DNA of 64,000 nucleotides from Lumbricus terrestris (GCA_949752735.1 OX457040.1:51001-115000); one strand, 5' to 3'. Shown: positions 22,687-33,769, numbered from the stretch's first letter. Numbers and translations: made by a program. Notes: a model not told the origin generated them from the letters alone.

Positions 22687-24649
22687 GGGGATATCAAATC
22701 CAAGATGTCAATCTTATCTTCCATGCCAACTGGTTGTTTCGGTCTGTAAGAGGAAGAGTAATCGTTTAACGTGACCCCATTAACTACACATAATTACAAT
22801 CACTTAGCTTAACTACTTTTAGCAATTATCCACAATGAAACTTAACTACACACTACTTCCAGCAATTGCACGGAACCCTAGCGAGAGAAAGTCCTCTTAA
22901 CACATGTAGTCATGTTCCGGCGCCAAATCTTATATTAACCCGTTATTACATTTTTATACAGCAGTATCATTATTAGAATTTCACATATAATAATCACAAT
23001 CAACAAGAATCGCTATAGAAGAATCAATACCTTACACAATTTTATGGTTATGATACTATACTAAATCTCAGGTACACAACATAAAGTCTTTACAGCAGAC
23101 GTTACAGAAGTCGGAGGCCATAATCCATTTAAACTTGTCATCAAAAGCCACAAAATGGGAAACTGCATCTTCAAGCACACTCAGTCACTCTCATGCATAC
23201 TACCTTACACTATCTCTCAGACAATGTTTGATTTCCACAAACCATCTTTTCTACTGCAATCCGAAACTAAGGTTCACCCATTCCCCAAGCCAAACATATA
23301 CAGCAACTTAAAACTAGAGCTGTGTTTTACAGGCACGCATTCCTTTTACAACAAGCCACTGTTACAGAGATGAAGCAACGTCAGATCATAAACCTAGGCT
23401 ACTAATAATGCATACCAACATGCACACGTTTCAACATTACATCAAGGCTTAGCTACCTGGATCGAAGAAGGAATTACTGCTCAGTTAAGCATACCCAAGG
23501 CATAAAGGATTTATTCCCATATCCTATAATAGTCTATTACATTACGTTCCTTACAGGAAGTAGTCTAAGACTGGACGAATTCATCCACAGGCCCAGCTTC
23601 ACCATTGCATGCAATCTCCACTGCCTGCTACAGTGATTCTGCCTCTAAGTCTATAATCCAACTTACTCACTAACTCTCAGGGCGATGCTTACAATTGGGT
23701 GCTCTACTCAACCTTACTACACAATCTAGCCCCACATTATCACCAAGTTACTCATTCATCCAATCACACAAGGTTATCTTTCAACCACCACGCAGAATGC
23801 TAATTACTTCTACCATAGCATATTATAATCATAATCTTTTAACTTGCAATCATTATTATGCACATAACATACAAGCACAAAATTTGCCCTTCTTCGTGGC
23901 AACAAGAAGCAATTCAAATATTTAAACTGAGTTTAAAACTACCCTTTTTATTTCAAACTAAAGGACTACTCTTTAAGCATTACGCTGGAGCTAATACTTA
24001 CTAAATGCCCTTGTAGCATCACATCACTCTACATTACTTTCTTGTAACTGCTACTAAACACTTACTGTAAACATTTTCACATAGTTATAGCCAACTAGCT
24101 TACATCAGAAAGCACAGCATTTATGCACAAGAAAATAAAACAATGTATTCCCACATCACATAGTTACATATCATCATAAAGTGAATAAAACAGAGAAGAT
24201 TCTATTCTCCCATCGCTTACTCTCGTCGCCATTACACGACCTGGAGGGATTCTACACGAGACAAGTACAAGTATCTTTACCTGGTTATCTCTTATTTATC
24301 CCATTTCTTTATTATTCATCTCATCTACTTAGTTAATTTTATCATCAAAGGACACACATGTAATCTGAAACACTTAAGCTACACTTCACACGAATAAAAC
24401 TATGCATTCTTACTTAACATATATCATCATATTACACTTCATTACTGTAATCAACTTTCACATTTTTACACAGTAAGAAAGTACAATATATCAACGCACA
24501 TTAAAAGAAAAATGTAAACCTACATCTCAAGGCCACATATAATATCATCAAAACACAACTAAAGCAGAGAAGACTCTATTCTCTATTCACCTACTTGTCG
24601 CCATTACGCGACAGGACCACCCTATCATATCACATTACATCACATTACG
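22687..24649. other. Noncoding 3' part of the Gypsy element
   Basis: AT-rich, no frame that resembles an envelope or other protein on the minus strand. A ~50-bp phrase (AGAGAAGAYTCTATTCTC ... TCGCCATTACRCGAC) is present twice, at about 24192-24241 and 24565-24612, indicating an internal duplication. Confidence 0.7.
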
Positions 24650-27600
24650 CTATTCTCTATACCTACGGGGCGGTACAATGGTCCTACGCGGTCTCGAAGG
24701 GGCTACCTCTTCTTCTTCGCCCGAATCATTGGCATTCGCCAAAACCTCCAGGTCAACTGGTTCAACCAGGTCAGGGATGAGGTCCATCTCCCAGTCTCTA
24801 GGGGTTTCTCCTTCGTATCGTTTTAGTTTATCGACATAAACTAACTTAACCTGTGATCGGGCCGACTTCTGTATTTTATACAGGACAGGACCCAGTTGTG
24901 CCATAACTCGGTAGGGTCCAGTATAGGGTTTGTTCCATTTTTCCTTTACCCCGGGTCGTCGCCTCGGGTAGAAATACCAAACCCAGGACCCAATGGCGAA
25001 GGTAGCCGGTTTGACCCTCAGGTTGTAGCGGGCACTCCTAGTGGTAGCCTGGCGCTGCATAACTTTCCTGGCAGTTTTAAAACCGGTTTGTACATTTTCA
25101 ATTTGATTAGCAACAAAATCATCCACATTTAACAAGGTATTCATGTCCCGCACATCCCCAAGCACTAAATCAATAGGCATGCACAATTCCCTTGACAGAA
25201 ACAACCGATTCGGAGTGAATCCGGTACTTTCATTCTCGCTGGCTCGGTAGGCGGCCAGGACGTAGGGCAGATGCACATCCCAGTCTTTCTGATTTTGGGC
25301 TACCACCTTTCCCAGGAGGGCGTTCAGGGTCCGATGAAATCTTTCGACCGCGCCATTCGTGCTCGGCTTATAGGGGGTGGTACGGATCTTGTCGATTTGG
25401 AGGAGACGGCACAGTTCCTGAAACAAGGCCGCCTCGAAGCAGGGCCCTTGGTCCGTCAGAATCTGCCGCGGGCACCCGAACCGGCAGAAGACTTCTTTCA
25501 CGAGGACCCGGGCCACGGTCGCTGCTTCTTGGTTGCGGATCGGATGCGCCTCCGCCCAGCGCGTGAAGTGATCGACAGCCGTCAGGATATAACGGTGTCC
25601 TTTGCTGGAGGTGGGATGCGGTCCGGTGATGTCTACTCCGAGGCATTCCAGGGGCGCTCCTACGGCCATTGACTGTAGTCGACCTTGCTTGGGCGGTTTG
25701 CCTCTGAAGTATTGGGCGCAAGGCGTGCATCGCCTCAGTGCCATCCGAACGTCCTCTCGCCACCCGGGCCAGTAGGCTCTCTTCTGTAACTGGGACAAGG
25801 TTCGTTTGATTCCCATGTGTCCTCCAGTTATTCCTTCGTGGGACAGCTGAATCAACGCTAACCGACGGTTAGGAGGTGGAATCAACTGGTAGTTAGCGAC
25901 GTTGCCATCCTCTGCATCCAGCCATTTCCGTACCAACAGTTCATCTCTCAACTCCAACTGCGGCCATTGGGAGATTAGGTTCTTTACGGCTCCACTCTGA
26001 CTCCTTACTTCCTCGTAAGAAGGCGGATCGCTTGAGTCCAACTTCTTCTGAATCACCCAGTCCAGATCAGCATCGGTTCTTTGCTCGTCACGCATGACAG
26101 TCCTGTTCCAATCCATTGGCAAGCCAGTTAGCCTATTCGAGAAGTCTCGCAGTTCCCGAACAGCTTGTATTTGTGGTGGAATGCGGGACATAGCGTCTGC
26201 GTTTCGATGTGCCGTCCCTGCCCGGTGCTGAATGTCAAATTCAAATTCTTCTGTGATGGCTAACCAGCGCGCTTGCTGTCCGATGGGGAGAGGGGTTCTC
26301 CTCAACCATTGAAGCGCCGAATGATCTGTTCGAAGGAGAAAACGGTGCCCCAGCAAGTACTGTCGGTAGGCCTTTAAGAAATGTACGATTGCGAGAAGCT
26401 CTCTTTTCGTTACATCATAATTCTGCTCAGCTCTCGAACAGAGGCGGCTTCCATAACAAATGACTCGTTCTTGTCCTCGTTGGATTTGCGATAGAACAGC
26501 TCCTATGGCCTCTCCTGATGCATCAGTGTCAAGGACGTACATTCCGTCGTCCAATGGTAAAGCCAGTATTGGTGCCTCGATAAGAAGTTGCTTCAACTGG
26601 GTGAAGGCCATTTCACACTCTTCAGACCAGAGAAAACGACACCCCTTCCTTGTCAGGGCATGCAGCGGTTTAGCGATGTTAGAGAAGTCAGGGACGAACT
26701 TCCGGTAGTACGAGCACAATCCGATAAAGCCTCGGACTTCCCTAAGGTTTCTCGGAGTCGGCCAGCTCCGCACAGCAACTGTCTTTTCCGGATCGGTCGT
26801 GATTCCCAGCTCGCTGATCACATGTCCTAGGAATAGTACTTGTCGTTGTAGCAGATGACATTTGGACGGTTTCAATTTCAGTCCCACCTTGGCTAGACGC
26901 TCCAGCACCTGTTTTAGTCGGTTCAGGTGAGTCTCCAGGTCTTCGGCGAAAACAATGATGTCGTCAAGGTAGATGAGACATACCTCGAAATTCAGTCCAG
27001 CCATTACTAGGTTCATCATTCGTGAAAAGGTGGCCGGCGAATTGCAGAGGCCAAATGGTAAGACCCGAAACTGGAAGCTTCCTCTTCTAGTGATGAAAGC
27101 CGTCTTATGCCGGTCTCTTGGATGTACCGCTACCTGATGGTAACCCGCACGGAGGTCGAAAGTGCTAAACCACCTTGCCCCGGCCAAAGCGTCAAGACTT
27201 TCGCCTATGAGGGGAAGGGGGTAGGCGTCCTTCCGGGTTTTAGTGTTCACCGCGCGGTAGTCCACACAAAACCTCGGGGTACCGTCTTTCTTCGTGACCA
27301 TAACCACATTGCTGGCCCAAGCGGAAGCGGAGGGTTCAATGAGTCTTTGCTGCAACATTTGATTTACTTGTTCGTCGATGGTAGGTAGTACGGACATGGG
27401 TTGCCGCCGCAGCGATTGTCTAACAGGGCTTTCGATCCCCGTCTCAATCTCGTGTTGAATCGCATCGGTGAAACCCAAGTCCCATTCATTTAAGGAGAAG
27501 GCCTTCTGATTTTCTAAGATGATTGCCTGTAATCTTTGCTGTACTCCCTCCGGCACATCAGCTGCAATCTCTTCCCATAGCGGGGCCAGAATCTCGGTAA

Positions 27601-27913
27601 CATCCTCTTCGGTTTGCTTCCTCGATGTCTCAGTGATGACTGCACAAGCGGAATCGGTCGTTGCAAGCGGCTCTTCGTCTGCTACGATAACCGGTTCGGC
27701 GGTGCATTGGATTCCTCTCTTTATCCAGATGAGTCGACTGGTCGGATTCATGACTCTGAGTGGCAGATCGAAAGTCCGGTGTGGGAGCAGGGTCCCTGCT
27801 AGAATGAGCCCGGAGTCCAACAGTTGAGGTCTGACAGCCCATTGGGTGGTTACCGCCTTCAGGTTTGGTAATACTGCATGTGTCGTTATGTCCATTTCAC
27901 TATTTGATGGCAC
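24650..27913 (-). CDS. pol: Gypsy pol: RT, RNase H, integrase
   Basis: A polyprotein frame of about 1087 codons. Reverse transcriptase (about residues 150-370) shows FCVDYRAVN, LPFGLCNSPATFSRMM and the catalytic YLDD (315-318). RNase H (about 455-580) shows DTDASG, KREL and RTDHSAL, giving the acidic residues D462 or D464, E505 and D530. Integrase shows the HHCC zinc finger (H692, H699, C729, C732), the catalytic triad D761, D821 and E857, and a GPY/F module (999-1001) before an acidic C-terminus. No chromodomain is seen. The product would copy RNA to DNA and insert it. The ORF as listed starts at a GTG, which is not a real start: the frame is open upstream to about 27937, and the missing link to protease lies in another frame. 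Gag-protease and pol are in the same phase. All catalytic residues are present. Confidence 0.95.
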   Translation of the reverse strand: MPSNSEMDITTHAVLPNLKAVTTQWAVRPQLLDSGLILAGTLLPHRTFDLPLRVMNPTSRLIWIKRGIQCTAEPVIVADEEPLATTDSACAVITETSRKQTEEDVTEILAPLWEEIAADVPEGVQQRLQAIILENQKAFSLNEWDLGFTDAIQHEIETGIESPVRQSLRRQPMSVLPTIDEQVNQMLQQRLIEPSASAWASNVVMVTKKDGTPRFCVDYRAVNTKTRKDAYPLPLIGESLDALAGARWFSTFDLRAGYHQVAVHPRDRHKTAFITRRGSFQFRVLPFGLCNSPATFSRMMNLVMAGLNFEVCLIYLDDIIVFAEDLETHLNRLKQVLERLAKVGLKLKPSKCHLLQRQVLFLGHVISELGITTDPEKTVAVRSWPTPRNLREVRGFIGLCSYYRKFVPDFSNIAKPLHALTRKGCRFLWSEECEMAFTQLKQLLIEAPILALPLDDGMYVLDTDASGEAIGAVLSQIQRGQERVICYGSRLCSRAEQNYDVTKRELLAIVHFLKAYRQYLLGHRFLLRTDHSALQWLRRTPLPIGQQARWLAITEEFEFDIQHRAGTAHRNADAMSRIPPQIQAVRELRDFSNRLTGLPMDWNRTVMRDEQRTDADLDWVIQKKLDSSDPPSYEEVRSQSGAVKNLISQWPQLELRDELLVRKWLDAEDGNVANYQLIPPPNRRLALIQLSHEGITGGHMGIKRTLSQLQKRAYWPGWREDVRMALRRCTPCAQYFRGKPPKQGRLQSMAVGAPLECLGVDITGPHPTSSKGHRYILTAVDHFTRWAEAHPIRNQEAATVARVLVKEVFCRFGCPRQILTDQGPCFEAALFQELCRLLQIDKIRTTPYKPSTNGAVERFHRTLNALLGKVVAQNQKDWDVHLPYVLAAYRASENESTGFTPNRLFLSRELCMPIDLVLGDVRDMNTLLNVDDFVANQIENVQTGFKTARKVMQRQATTRSARYNLRVKPATFAIGSWVWYFYPRRRPGVKEKWNKPYTGPYRVMAQLGPVLYKIQKSARSQVKLVYVDKLKRYEGETPRDWEMDLIPDLVEPVDLEVLANANDSGEEEEVAPSRPRRTIVPPRRYRE

Positions 27914-28075
27914 TTGAACATCACGAGAAACGATTATTTTACGACATAGTCCTGAACGGTTTTACCATGAACGGTGAACCAGAAGTTTCGCACGAGGACC
28001 CATCTTTTCCCCATATGCCACAGGACATTTTCTTTCACCATCCAAGAGAGTCCGAGAATCAGTTCAGTAACCTGC

Positions 28076-31072
28076 TCAGTTACCAAGCAAGGAATTTCGA
28101 AGGCCTTGATCTTCGATTTTCAGTTTCAGTACAGTCTCCCCTAGTACCCGAATTGCAGACCCATTAGCAGCTTGTAATAGTTGACTGGAACCGATAATTT
28201 CTTTCGAGTCCACTAACGACGCAGGGCATAATGTCATTTCACTGCCAGAGTCTAACAAAGCTAGCAATTTCTTTCCTCTAATTGTCACAGACAGATAAGC
28301 GTCACTGTTTCCTTTTACATGTCTAGCGTTACTCACCCCAGGTCCTTCAGGTTCATCTTGCTCTCCAGTTGACGAAGAGGTTATTCTGCGAGGACAAACC
28401 CGGGCCAAATGTCCAACCTGGTTGCACTCGAAGCAGCGTCGGTTGTCAGGAGTTGTTCTTCGGTAGTTTTCATTCGGTTTCTGATTCCATCGTTGATTCC
28501 GATAGTTTGCGCCTCTCCATGCTGACGAGGTGCGTTGCGGTTGCCATGGCGGATAGTGTCTTTCGGTTGATGGAGTATTTAGCAAGCAGTCCATTCTGTC
28601 ACTCAATTGCTTTAATTGACGGGCGATGTCCTCGCGAAATTCTTTCGTATCACAATCTTCCGTTTCATTACTTTCCTTCACAATTTTGACTCGGCCTGGA
28701 CGTCGTTCTTGGCGGTCCATGCCATCTTCATCAGCTCTGCGGTAGCCTTCCAGTCTCATGGCCGTTTTGTATGCATTGTCTAGGGTGACCGGTTCCCTCT
28801 CTCTCACTTTTAAGGCTAGCTCTTTATCTCGTAAGGCATCAAGGAAAGCTTTGATCGCTATAGTTTCACTGTGTGTTGACCTCGGTCCTGGAAATGCCAG
28901 AATCATTAATCGTCTTATGTCTTGGACTAAAGAACCCAGATCTTCTCCTACCTTCTGTCTGCGAGCACTTAGTTGAGTCTGGTACAAAACCGTTTGGTCA
29001 GTGCTCCCATGTCTTAGCCTCAACCTGTCCATCAAGTCAGCGCATGTGGTGATTGTGTCAGAGTCAAATTCATAGAGAAGTTGATCTACAGGTTCGACCA
29101 GTGCACAAGTCAATTGTGCTAATTTTTCGTCTTCCGTCCATCGGTTGTTCTTGGAACACACCTCAAATTTTTTTAGGAACACCTCTACCGACGTTTTCCC
29201 ATTATAATGACCTAGTTTCATGTGCGATCTCACCTTCTCCCTTGTTGAGTCGGCAGCTTCTTCTTGTTCTGTGTTGGTTGATGGAGTTGCATGACCACCA
29301 GTTGATGCTCGACTTTCAGCAGCAACTTGCACTGCTGGGAAAGAAAGACTGACTGTCTTTCCTTCAGCTGTTTTCAGACAGTTATCTTGACAGTTCACAC
29401 TGGCTGAACTGAGCTTTTCTGACGATGGATGCAGTTGCATGACCTTGACAGAGTTTTCCAGAACTGTGTTCGTCATGGGCCACGGTTGCATCCGGATCGG
29501 AAGAGAAACTGCTTCCGCGTAGACAGGGAAGACTGGAACAGGTGGAACCATCTTCTGACTGTAAGGCGTATACACGGGCTGACCATTAGCCCAATGTATG
29601 CATTCGTAGCTGTGCGTGACTCGAGTTTCCGACGACAGGGACACCATGGACATGATCGGTCGACTCGGAGCAGATGTGTACGCGAACATCTGAGGAACTG
29701 ATGCGAAGACTGGAAGGATTCTTCCGGGTTCTGTTTTCGACTCGCAGAACAGGACATCAGAAGCAGCCGAGGTGACTGAAGCGGTCACTTGTGACAGCAT
29801 GTTGCTCGGTGACCGGAATTTTTCTGTTTCAGGAACCGACGAGGGGGGGAAGGTGGCAGCCCATGGGGTAGCAGTCGCTGATGACCGATGAGGATGTGCA
29901 TCCCATGTTCCCACGTGGTCGTCGCTCAGCAACGAAGAATCCCCCATTTTTCCATCTGAAACTAAAAATCTAGGATTAGTACAAGTTTTACTATCTTTTT
30001 GCCGAACGCCTAACGCTTTTGTTTCCAGTTCGAATTTATGTAGCGCTCGCAAGTCGGTAACTTCTGAATCATCGTCTTCAGATTTATTTTCGATTCCAAT
30101 TCTAACTAATTTATCTTGTTTTCGACGCATGTAATTTTCAAAGTCAAAATCTCTATACAAAACATTTGTATCATAATAATACATTGTTTGACCATGCAAC
30201 ATGTCAGTTGTATTTACTCTTTGACCTTGACCTTGACCTTGTAAGTCATTTACCTTTTGACCTTGTAAGTCATTTACCTTTTGACCTTGACCTTGTAAAT
30301 CCTTTGGTCTAGCACCAAAGTATTTCATCTGTACATCCATTCTTCTTGGATCATCCTGTGAAAAATTTTCTTTTCCATTTTCCACTTCTTCCCATAAATC
30401 TTCTGTTCTACCAAATCTGGGATCCATTATTATTTTACCCTCTGACCCATGACCTTTTGTAGCTTCATCCCACTTGCTGGAACCAATTGTGACGCGCGGG
30501 GGCGCCGCCTGTCCTAACGTTTCCACCCCCAAATTAATGGGCTCTACTGTTGCGCGCCCCCTTAAGCGCGGTTGAGGAAATCCGGGTCCTAGGTCAAGGG
30601 TTTTGGTGTCAATGGAAGCAGGTTCGAATCCTAACCTAGGGTGTGAGCTTCTCTGGTTACCTTCTTCCTCAGGATGAGCCGATATTGGACATATGTCAGC
30701 GGTGGCTGTTAAGTTCACGACAGCCCCACTAAATGGGTACTTATCTGGGTTCGAATCCTCAACATTTCCCCAAGCTCCACCACCCACTTTACCATCAGCT
30801 ACCGTCCTCACCATTATTTCACATTCTTTCTGGCGGGAATTTAATTGGGCTTGCTGCATGGAAACTAGATTTAGCTCTTCGGCTAGACTGGTTAAAATGC
30901 TACTCTGGCGCTCCATAAACTGCTCTATTGTTGTCATTTGCTTCTGTAATACGGCCGGGTCTAAGTCATCAGTATTGTCTGTAGTCCCTAACTCAAGTGT
31001 TCCTCCCGGACACATCTCATCTTCCTCTTGTCCTGTTCCTAAGACACTGTCCGTATCCCCGTCGGAGTCCAT
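28076..31072 (-). CDS. gag: Gypsy gag with start of protease
   Basis: A frame of 998 codons with a true ATG at 31072, inside the 5' LTR. The first 195 residues are LTR-encoded and include an acidic start (MDSDGDTDSV) and a predicted helical stretch EQFMERQSSIL that resembles the LTR-encoded frame at 38786-39371 (EEFIERQTDRL). The frame then crosses the primer-binding site. A 24-nt tandem repeat gives VNDLQGQ units near residue 265. The C-terminal part has a CCHC zinc knuckle (CFECNQVGHLARVC, 880-893) for RNA binding and the protease active site DSGS (941-944). The frame stops at 28076 before the second conserved protease motif. That motif (ILG followed by W) is found just downstream in a shifted frame, at about 28100 to 27937, after which the pol frame resumes. 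Gag would form the particle; protease would cleave the polyprotein. Confidence 0.93.
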   Translation of the reverse strand: MDSDGDTDSVLGTGQEEDEMCPGGTLELGTTDNTDDLDPAVLQKQMTTIEQFMERQSSILTSLAEELNLVSMQQAQLNSRQKECEIMVRTVADGKVGGGAWGNVEDSNPDKYPFSGAVVNLTATADICPISAHPEEEGNQRSSHPRLGFEPASIDTKTLDLGPGFPQPRLRGRATVEPINLGVETLGQAAPPRVTIGSSKWDEATKGHGSEGKIIMDPRFGRTEDLWEEVENGKENFSQDDPRRMDVQMKYFGARPKDLQGQGQKVNDLQGQKVNDLQGQGQGQRVNTTDMLHGQTMYYYDTNVLYRDFDFENYMRRKQDKLVRIGIENKSEDDDSEVTDLRALHKFELETKALGVRQKDSKTCTNPRFLVSDGKMGDSSLLSDDHVGTWDAHPHRSSATATPWAATFPPSSVPETEKFRSPSNMLSQVTASVTSAASDVLFCESKTEPGRILPVFASVPQMFAYTSAPSRPIMSMVSLSSETRVTHSYECIHWANGQPVYTPYSQKMVPPVPVFPVYAEAVSLPIRMQPWPMTNTVLENSVKVMQLHPSSEKLSSASVNCQDNCLKTAEGKTVSLSFPAVQVAAESRASTGGHATPSTNTEQEEAADSTREKVRSHMKLGHYNGKTSVEVFLKKFEVCSKNNRWTEDEKLAQLTCALVEPVDQLLYEFDSDTITTCADLMDRLRLRHGSTDQTVLYQTQLSARRQKVGEDLGSLVQDIRRLMILAFPGPRSTHSETIAIKAFLDALRDKELALKVREREPVTLDNAYKTAMRLEGYRRADEDGMDRQERRPGRVKIVKESNETEDCDTKEFREDIARQLKQLSDRMDCLLNTPSTERHYPPWQPQRTSSAWRGANYRNQRWNQKPNENYRRTTPDNRRCFECNQVGHLARVCPRRITSSSTGEQDEPEGPGVSNARHVKGNSDAYLSVTIRGKKLLALLDSGSEMTLCPASLVDSKEIIGSSQLLQAANGSAIRVLGETVLKLKIEDQGLRNSLLGN
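30470..30485 (-). promoter_or_regulatory. Primer-binding site of the Gypsy element
   Basis: Two bases inside the 5' LTR the minus strand reads TGGTTCCAGCAAGTGG. It starts with TGG, the complement of a tRNA CCA end, as expected of a primer-binding site. The tRNA cannot be named from memory. The site is also coding, for gag residues close to G-S-S-K-W. Confidence 0.65.
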
Positions 31073-31935
31073 TATAATTTGATAGCAAAAATCACTTCAC
31101 AGTTCTCTATTTAAGTTTCATTTATTGTAGAATTAGTCAAGCGACTGTCTGTCGTTCATTAGCAATTATTTACACAGCCGATGAAATAGAATCAATATTA
31201 AAGATTCACTAATAAGGCCCTCCTAAAACGCCTATGTCCCTTGACTAGCTTAAGTTTTATCAGATCAGTTCACAGACTGACTATTTCACACCTATCCGAT
31301 CAGTTCACAGACTGAATATACCACAACTAATATTTGCACCAAAATAGCGATACAAGTTTTATCTAATTACACTTAGTTCAGGTTCGAGCTCTATAGATTA
31401 GGTTGCCTATACTTCCCTGTTCCCATTGATATTTTAGGACAGCCGATCCACCGTTTTCCGTCCTGTAGAAAGTTATTGAGTCGTCGGCCGATGCCAGAAT
31501 TTCTCCGTAGGAAGCGTATTATTAATTTAATTGTTGCCGGAAATCTTCGTAATTACACATCGATTCACAAGACATCGGAAGAACCTCGTCTTCTACCTGA
31601 GAAACTGGCCAGAATCGAAAATACCATCAATTTTACCACGATTCACGATTTCCACCAGCATAGGTCTTACTCGATTCAATCCTGCAGCCCGACTGAAGGT
31701 TTGCGCGTTAATTTGCCGCAAGAGAGCGCTTCTTGGCGCCTAAAACATCGCGTGATGTCTAACCAATCAAAAATCGCACGTGGCGGAAAGTTCCATTGAA
31801 AAATGCATGGGAAGCTAAATATAGCGATGACCGCATCGATCAGTGCTAAGCATAGCACCCGTGAATTCGTAATAGAAATAGCGGCCTTACTTAAGTAAAT
31901 AAGTGAGGTAGCTTGTAGCAACCTGGTTCGCTACA
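30488..31935 (-). repeat. 5' LTR of the Gypsy element, with gag start
   Basis: A 1448-bp LTR with TG and CA ends. On the minus strand an E-box CACGTG and a CCAAT box (ATTGG) lie close together near 31770, upstream of the gag ATG at 31072. The same pair of motifs occurs in the solo LTR at 38786-40349. The transcription start must lie upstream of 31072, so this LTR has a long coding portion downstream of the start. Confidence 0.95.
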
Positions 31936-31939
31936 TGAC

Positions 31940-32105
31940 TTGATTGTCTCATCTGCTGTTACTTTTTGTTTATTTTTCATCGAATTGTGATGTGTATTAA
32001 TTAAAAGTCTTCGTAGTTACTTGGGGACCCTATTTAGCAGGATTTCCTCCCTCTGGGTCTCCTTTTGTATCCTAATTCTTTATTATAGAGTTTTTCTTCA
32101 ACCTC
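31940..32105. other. Spacer between LTR insertions
   Basis: About 165 bp between the Gypsy element and the next solo LTR. Nothing was recognised. Confidence 0.5.
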
Positions 32106-32773
32106 GCACTGTAGCGTTTGCGTATAACTAGACGCTACGAGCTTCCGATCGCTATATATTTTTTAATCGATTATGGGGTTTTCAGGGTCTGATATATTTT
32201 TTATTTCGTATTTTTCGGGTGCCTTTCGTGACCTAGATTTTAATGTTGATATAGTGTTTGACTCGAATATCGGCAGTCGGTGATGTAGGCCGTTGTAGCT
32301 GCCGTTTCATCGAATCGTGTATTTTCACACGATATTGTCGATCGTCACCTCTTTCGAGTTGAAAGGGATAGCCGCTTTCTGTCGACGATCTGGCAAATTA
32401 TCTCACGGTTCGTCTGAGGCGGTCTGATGGAAAGAGTGAGGGAGCAATACGGCTAGACAGACAAGTGCAGATAGGGAGACGAATAGGGAAGGACACACAT
32501 GTGTTGAGATAGCAGTGTTTTCACAAGGTTTAATTGATGCATCTGAGGCGTGCGTGACCTACGTCAGATGGCGCTTTCCAGAAGAAGAGATAGAGGGAGA
32601 AAGACAGCTAACTACAGACAGATGGGAGAGATAGAGAGGAGGCCTCGCGTGTAAGGTAGTTTTGGCGCCTACCTTGCCGCCTATAGACACAGATGCGTTG
32701 CAGCTGAGTCTGCGCGCGCGGGTTTCTTGCTGCACTTGCGCAGTACGATAGGACGCGCTGCGTACCAGGCAGT

Positions 32774-32804
32774 TATAAAAAGGAGAGCGGGCAGCTAGCG
32801 ATCA
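32774..32804 (+). promoter_or_regulatory. Core promoter of the solo LTR
   Basis: TATAAAA at 32774-32780 lies 30 bp upstream of the A of TCAGTC (32804), an initiator-like motif, and follows a GC-rich stretch. Position and spacing fit an RNA polymerase II core promoter that starts the retrotransposon RNA about 970 bp before the gag-like start codon. Confidence 0.6.
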
Positions 32805-33769
32805 GTCTTGGCCAGAATTTCAAGGGAAGTGGATGTATCGCGGCTGATGGCAGTTTCGTGTTCGAGGCGACCGTTTTAGTGAAGTGAGACCAGGGTATAG
32901 CGCCCGCTGACACTAGTCAATTGCGTCGTTGCGTTTCTGGAATCAATACACGGGTTCTGCTGGCGATATTACATATTCTCTTACATATTCATTTGTTTCG
33001 ACATGGAGTCGACTATATACATATTTCTGTCCTGAGCGAGAATCAAATCGGCGTCCTTGTGAGTTCCGTCTTCGCGTCTGCGTCGACTCTGCTCCCGGAT
33101 TATATGACAAGGCCTTTCTTCGCCCGGTCACACGGAGTGATATATCGTGGGCTTCGAATCGTCAATGCTGTGCGCTCGTCCTTGGGAATTGGTTGTGAGG
33201 CGTTTGTTCGTGAAAATTGTGGCCTACGGGTGTCTTTATCAAACGGCTTGGATATATAGCCGCATTCTAGCCTACGCAACGTAGAATGTCAGTTATTGAG
33301 TGGAATCAGCGTCGGATTTAGCTGATTTCTTTCGGGCGTTTCAACATCGACGCCTTTCTTGTGTTTTTCGTCGCATCTCCTGGAATTCGACACGTCGTCG
33401 TCATTCCTCGCACACCGTAGGCTTTGTTCCTTGTCTGCGGAAATAAGGTACGCTTTATAAGGGGAATTAATGCGATCGGTTATTTAGATATTTTGGGCTG
33501 AATTGAAATTGGCCGTGGTGTAAATCGGGATTTAGTTTAGGCTTACTCCGGTTGAAATATGGTTGCATTGAATTGTTGTATTAATTTCTCATTGAATGTC
33601 TGTCCCAAATAATAAGAAATATTAATTAAACTTACTGACTTTAAATTTCGATTGTATTGAATGTAACTAATGTTGATTGAAGATTTGATTGATTAATAAG
33701 AAACTTCCATCAGATCTACTGGCTATCTTCATTGTGAGCTATAAAGATAGGTATAATTTCTATAGCGAC

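Larger units (their letters stand above)
18783..31935 (-). mobile_element. Ty3/Gypsy LTR retrotransposon, complete
   Basis: A 13.15-kb element on the minus strand. Two 1448-bp LTRs (18783-20230 and 30488-31935) start TG and end CA, and look identical in every stretch compared by eye. TGAC flanks both sides (18779-18782 and 31936-31939). Reading on the minus strand, the order is 5' LTR, primer-binding site (30470-30485), gag with protease (31072-28076), pol with protease tail, RT, RNase H and integrase (to 24650), a 4.4-kb noncoding part, a polypurine tract, and the 3' LTR. No envelope frame is present. The order RT-RNase H-integrase places it in Ty3/Gypsy (Metaviridae). Identical LTRs imply a young insertion. 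Oddities: gag starts inside the LTR; the protease region is frame-shifted and then restored; two hAT elements (20307-20468, 21020-22678) are nested in the 3' part. Confidence 0.95.

Noticed and set aside
20231..24649. Envelope gene of the Gypsy element
   Set aside because: No frame of suitable length with signal or membrane segments on the minus strand; the region is AT-rich noncoding plus two hAT insertions.
24896..27842. Plus-strand frames over the Gypsy pol region
   Set aside because: They are shadows of the minus-strand polyprotein, which carries all RT, RNase H and integrase motifs.
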